Assembly (NCBI GenBank): GCA_052386635.1
Contig: JBQTJY010000085.1
Coordinates: 1-6,677 of the forward strand
DNA length: 6,677 nt
Direction of reading: 5' to 3'
Origin: VHBM01 sp052386635
GTDB lineage: Archaea > Thermoproteota > Nitrososphaeria > Nitrososphaerales > Nitrosopumilaceae
The position numbers were made by a program, and so were the translations under genes. The first letter of the stretch is position 1; every line of letters starts with the position of its first letter. Shown here piece after piece: positions 4,861 through 6,677 of this stretch. Below the pieces are notes generated by a model, which saw nothing but the letters and a program-made list of their open reading frames with translations, had not been told where the DNA came from and did no database searches.

Positions 4861-6066
4861 TTGAGCCTTTTTTTTGATATTTTCAACTACATATTTGTAG
4901 CAATTTTTGTTGGCGTTTCACTTACCTGGATTTTTTTTATTCGTACCATGTTGTTTACTTTTAGAGATACGCCATATCTTGATAGGTTTGAAAAAAAACA
5001 GCATGAAAATCCCAAAGTGTCAATAATCTTGCCTGCAAGAAATGAGGAAAAGTTCATTGCAAAATGTCTTGATTCGCTTTTGGATCAAGACTATGAAAAT
5101 TACGAGATAATTGCAATTGATGACTCATCTGATGATTCAACACCAGACATAATCAAGCAGTATGCACAAAAAAGCTCCAAGATTGTATACGTATCTGCAA
5201 GGAAAAAGCCAGAGGGGTGGATTGGAAAAAACTGGGCTTGTGTAGAAGGATACAAAAAGGCAACAGGGCAGTTGCTACTTTTCACGGATTCAGATACAAA
5301 ACATTCCCAAAACGTCCTATCTCTTGCTGTATCGCATCTTTTGTCTTTGAATCTTGACGCACTGACTGTGATTCCAAAAATGTTATGTCTTGACAGATGG
5401 ACAAAAATTACACTTCCAGCAATTTCGACATTTTTGCATACTAGATTTTCTGCTTTGCGGGTAAATGATCCTACAAAAAAAACAGGCTATTTTTTTGGTA
5501 GCTTTTATTTAATTAAAAACGAAACGTACAGATCTGTTGGAACTCATGAGGGAGTAAAATCTGAGCTCATCGAAGATGGAGCCTTGGGAAAAAAGGTAAA
5601 AGAAGCAGGATTTAGGATGCGGATGGCAAGAGGAGAACATCTTGTCGAGGCTGTTTGGGCAAGAGATTTTGATACTCTCTGGAATGCACTAAAGCGCCTC
5701 ATGATCCCTCTTTATCTACAAACACAAGGCATTGCAGTTGGAATATTTTTTGCAATCCTGTTTTTACTTTTTATGCCGTTTCCATTTTTGCTTTATTCTG
5801 CGATACTTTTTGGTTCAGCCATGTCATTGTCGCTTTTGTTTTCTGTTTCTCTTCTTACCTCAATTCTAATTTATGCTGCAGCGTTAGTTGAAACAAGAGG
5901 TTTACAGATAAAACAAAAATATGCCTTGCTTTGGCCTGCCGGGAGCTTTATTGTAGTGTGTGGTTTTTTGAGTGGCATATTGCAAGCAAAGAGTAAAAGT
6001 GCAGTATCATGGCGTGGAAGAGAATATGCAATGAAAGATCAAATCCAAGATTCGATTAGTGTGTAG
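4861..6066 (+). CDS. Membrane glycosyltransferase, family 2, HpnB/CrtQ-like
   Basis: The 401-residue protein begins with a membrane helix (about 8-29). A GT-A domain follows: PKVSIILPARNEEKFIAKCLDSLLDQ (51-76), nucleotide-binding IDDSSDDST (86-94), GWIGKNWACVEGY (119-131), the metal-binding DSD triad D143-S144-D145, FFGSFYLIKN (211-220) and the catalytic-region ED at E238-D239. Three or four C-terminal membrane segments (about 290-375) precede the closing WRGREY (384-389). The GW-GK-WA and C-terminal W-(R/K)-G-R-x-Y patterns are shared with hopanoid-associated HpnB and carotenoid CrtQ glycosyltransferases, pointing to a lipid or isoprenoid acceptor and a nucleotide-sugar donor at the cytoplasmic membrane face. 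The start is TTG, right after an in-frame TAG; the next ATG (residue 30) would delete the first helix. Translation ends at a tandem TAG-TAA. Acceptor and sugar are not known. Confidence 0.88.
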   Translation: MSLFFDIFNYIFVAIFVGVSLTWIFFIRTMLFTFRDTPYLDRFEKKQHENPKVSIILPARNEEKFIAKCLDSLLDQDYENYEIIAIDDSSDDSTPDIIKQYAQKSSKIVYVSARKKPEGWIGKNWACVEGYKKATGQLLLFTDSDTKHSQNVLSLAVSHLLSLNLDALTVIPKMLCLDRWTKITLPAISTFLHTRFSALRVNDPTKKTGYFFGSFYLIKNETYRSVGTHEGVKSELIEDGALGKKVKEAGFRMRMARGEHLVEAVWARDFDTLWNALKRLMIPLYLQTQGIAVGIFFAILFLLFMPFPFLLYSAILFGSAMSLSLLFSVSLLTSILIYAAALVETRGLQIKQKYALLWPAGSFIVVCGFLSGILQAKSKSAVSWRGREYAMKDQIQDSISV

Positions 6067-6106
6067 TAAGAACGAAGCTACGATATATCAGCGGTTAACC
6101 TCAACC

Positions 6107-6111
6107 TTTTT
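6107..6111 (+). terminator. Weak T-tract terminator after the glycosyltransferase
   Basis: Five T follow a small GGTT/AACC inverted repeat (6093-6106), about 40 nt past the stop. It is the only T-run in this gap, so it is the best but weakly supported terminator candidate. Confidence 0.25.
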
Positions 6112-6125
6112 GTAAGATTTGTTTG

Positions 6126-6147
6126 TCTGACACCTGATGATGTCAGA
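6126..6147 (+). repeat. Perfect 7-bp inverted repeat over the integrase start codon
   Basis: Arms TCTGACA (6126-6132) and TGTCAGA (6141-6147) enclose an 8-nt spacer. The first ATG (6137) is wholly in the spacer and the second (6140) spans its edge. In RNA this would be a hairpin hiding the start codons; in DNA it could be an operator. The nearest TATA-like sequence, GATATATC at 6082-6089, would place this repeat within the 5' leader and start of the mRNA. Confidence 0.45.
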
Positions 6148-6559
6148 TTTAGTACAAGCTTTTTCTTCTTATCTAAATTCAATATACATACAATCAAGTA
6201 GTAAAAATACATTATTCTCATATCGAAGTGGTCTTAATCATTTTACAAAATTTGTTGATATTCAATATCATTGGACAATACAAGATACTATAGCTCAGCT
6301 AAAGGAAGGTAAGGAGGATCTATACAAGCTACTAAACGAGTTTGTCATTTACCTGGTAAATCAAGAACTAAAACCAAAATCGATTAAGCTTTTTGTCGGT
6401 GTTGTAAAGGGCTTTCTTAGACATTCAGGGATAAGGATCTACGATGAAGACTTTAGACAGCTAGTAAAACTACCAAAGGTTCGAAGACATAGGGAAGAAC
6501 CACTAACAAAGGAACTCCTGGTTAGGCTGTTACGTAATTCAGGTTTCAAGCAAAGATAA
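6137..6559 (+). pseudogene. Tyrosine recombinase remnant, N-terminal domain only
   Basis: The 140 residues match the SAM-like core-binding domain of archaeal XerA-type/phage-type tyrosine recombinases: a first helix with SSYLNSIYIQSSSKNTLFSY (10-29), then FVIYLVNQELKPKSIKLFVGVVKGFLRHSGI (69-99), then the linker LPKVRRHREEPLTKELLVRLL (112-132) that normally leads into the catalytic domain. Homology ends near residue 135. The reading frame runs six more codons and stops, so the catalytic R...H-x-x-R...Y residues are all absent; full-length enzymes are usually around 300 residues or more. None of the three downstream forward frames restores a catalytic domain in the remaining 118 bp. The 3' end overlaps the end of an opposing gene. 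Start could be either of two overlapping ATGs (6137 or 6140). It is most likely a decayed or rearranged integrase, though a domain-only DNA-binding protein cannot be excluded. Confidence 0.75.
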
Positions 6560-6677
6560 TTTTCCAGATGCATCTAGCATCCATTGATTTGAAATCTTGC
6601 TTTGTGGTGTTATTATTTCAACATCTATTGGTTCTAAACCAAAATCACCTTCAAGAGGCATTACAGAATCAAGAAAT
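6539..6677 (-). CDS. Partial hypothetical protein, C-terminal end only
   Basis: A minus-strand frame is open from the right edge to a TGA at 6541-6539. The 45 visible residues run FLDSVMPLEGDFGLEPIDVE, continue through ISNQWMLDASGK and end SLLET. The composition and phrasing look like coding sequence, with acidic and hydrophobic alternation as in a small beta-rich domain, but I do not recognise a family. An ATG at 6662-6660 could make it a complete 40-residue protein; more probably the gene begins beyond the window. Its last residues overlap the end of the integrase remnant on the other strand, and its stop codon falls inside the last recognisable integrase codons. A forward frame over the same bases (from 6562) is also open, which lowers confidence somewhat. 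Confidence 0.5.
   Translation of the reverse strand, partial: FLDSVMPLEGDFGLEPIDVEIITPQSKISNQWMLDASGKLSLLET

Noticed and set aside
4656..5285. Minus-strand frames opposite the SRPBCC and glycosyltransferase genes
   Set aside because: They overlap strongly supported genes on the plus strand, and their Ser/Pro/Val-rich translations look like reverse-strand noise.
6562..6677. Forward open frame after the integrase stop, considered as a frameshifted catalytic domain
   Set aside because: It translates to a Leu/Gln/His-rich string starting FQMHLASIDLKS with none of the integrase box I residues. It mirrors the better minus-strand frame.
1..6677. tRNA, rRNA, CRISPR array, insertion sequence or riboswitch
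   Set aside because: Looking over both strands, especially the gaps at 2240-2407, 3635-3718, 4370-4440 and 6067-6136, I saw no cloverleaf, repeat-spacer pattern, transposase or terminal inverted repeats.

Overview
The window looks archaeal and most resembles an ammonia-oxidising Nitrososphaerota (Thaumarchaeota) genome, probably of the Nitrosopumilales type. The reasons are a two-repeat archaeal TATA-binding protein, a type II methionine aminopeptidase, DUF1512-like and DUF4443-like archaeal proteins, low G+C judged by eye, TATA boxes about 24-29 nt upstream of start codons with no Shine-Dalgarno sequences (leaderless mRNAs), and several TTG starts. Genus-level placement is not possible from this sequence alone.

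Layout. Positions 59-952 (+) encode methionine aminopeptidase. Facing it is a minus-strand pair: a DUF1512-like membrane-anchored protein (2239-1118) and a 59-residue zinc-ribbon protein (1118-939). The stop and start of this pair share one base, and the small gene's 3' end runs 14 bp into the aminopeptidase gene. A 168-bp divergent promoter region follows, then TBP (2408-2968, +). TBP converges, 2 bp away, on a MetRS-C-terminus-like tRNA-binding OB-fold protein (3294-2971, -). Next comes an unrecognised 96-residue protein (3634-3344, -). It is divergent from a DUF4443-type winged-helix protein (3719-4369, +). An SRPBCC lipid/ligand-binding protein (4441-4857, +) is tightly coupled to a membrane glycosyltransferase of the HpnB/CrtQ type (4861-6066, +). 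The window closes with a tyrosine recombinase reduced to its N-terminal core-binding domain (6137-6559, +). Its 3' end overlaps the end of an opposing partial gene (6677-6539, -).

Functional view. The left two thirds are information-processing and housekeeping genes: protein N-terminal maturation, transcription initiation and tRNA binding, plus conserved archaeal unknowns. The SRPBCC-glycosyltransferase pair may act on lipid-like substrates at the membrane. The right edge shows the only sign of mobile DNA, an integrase remnant. No tRNA, rRNA, CRISPR array or insertion sequence was seen. No wholly new system is obvious. The best leads are the DUF1512 protein, whose C-terminal half reads like a circularly permuted HybD/GPR-protease fold, its coupled zinc-ribbon partner, and the integrase remnant with a hairpin over its start codon.
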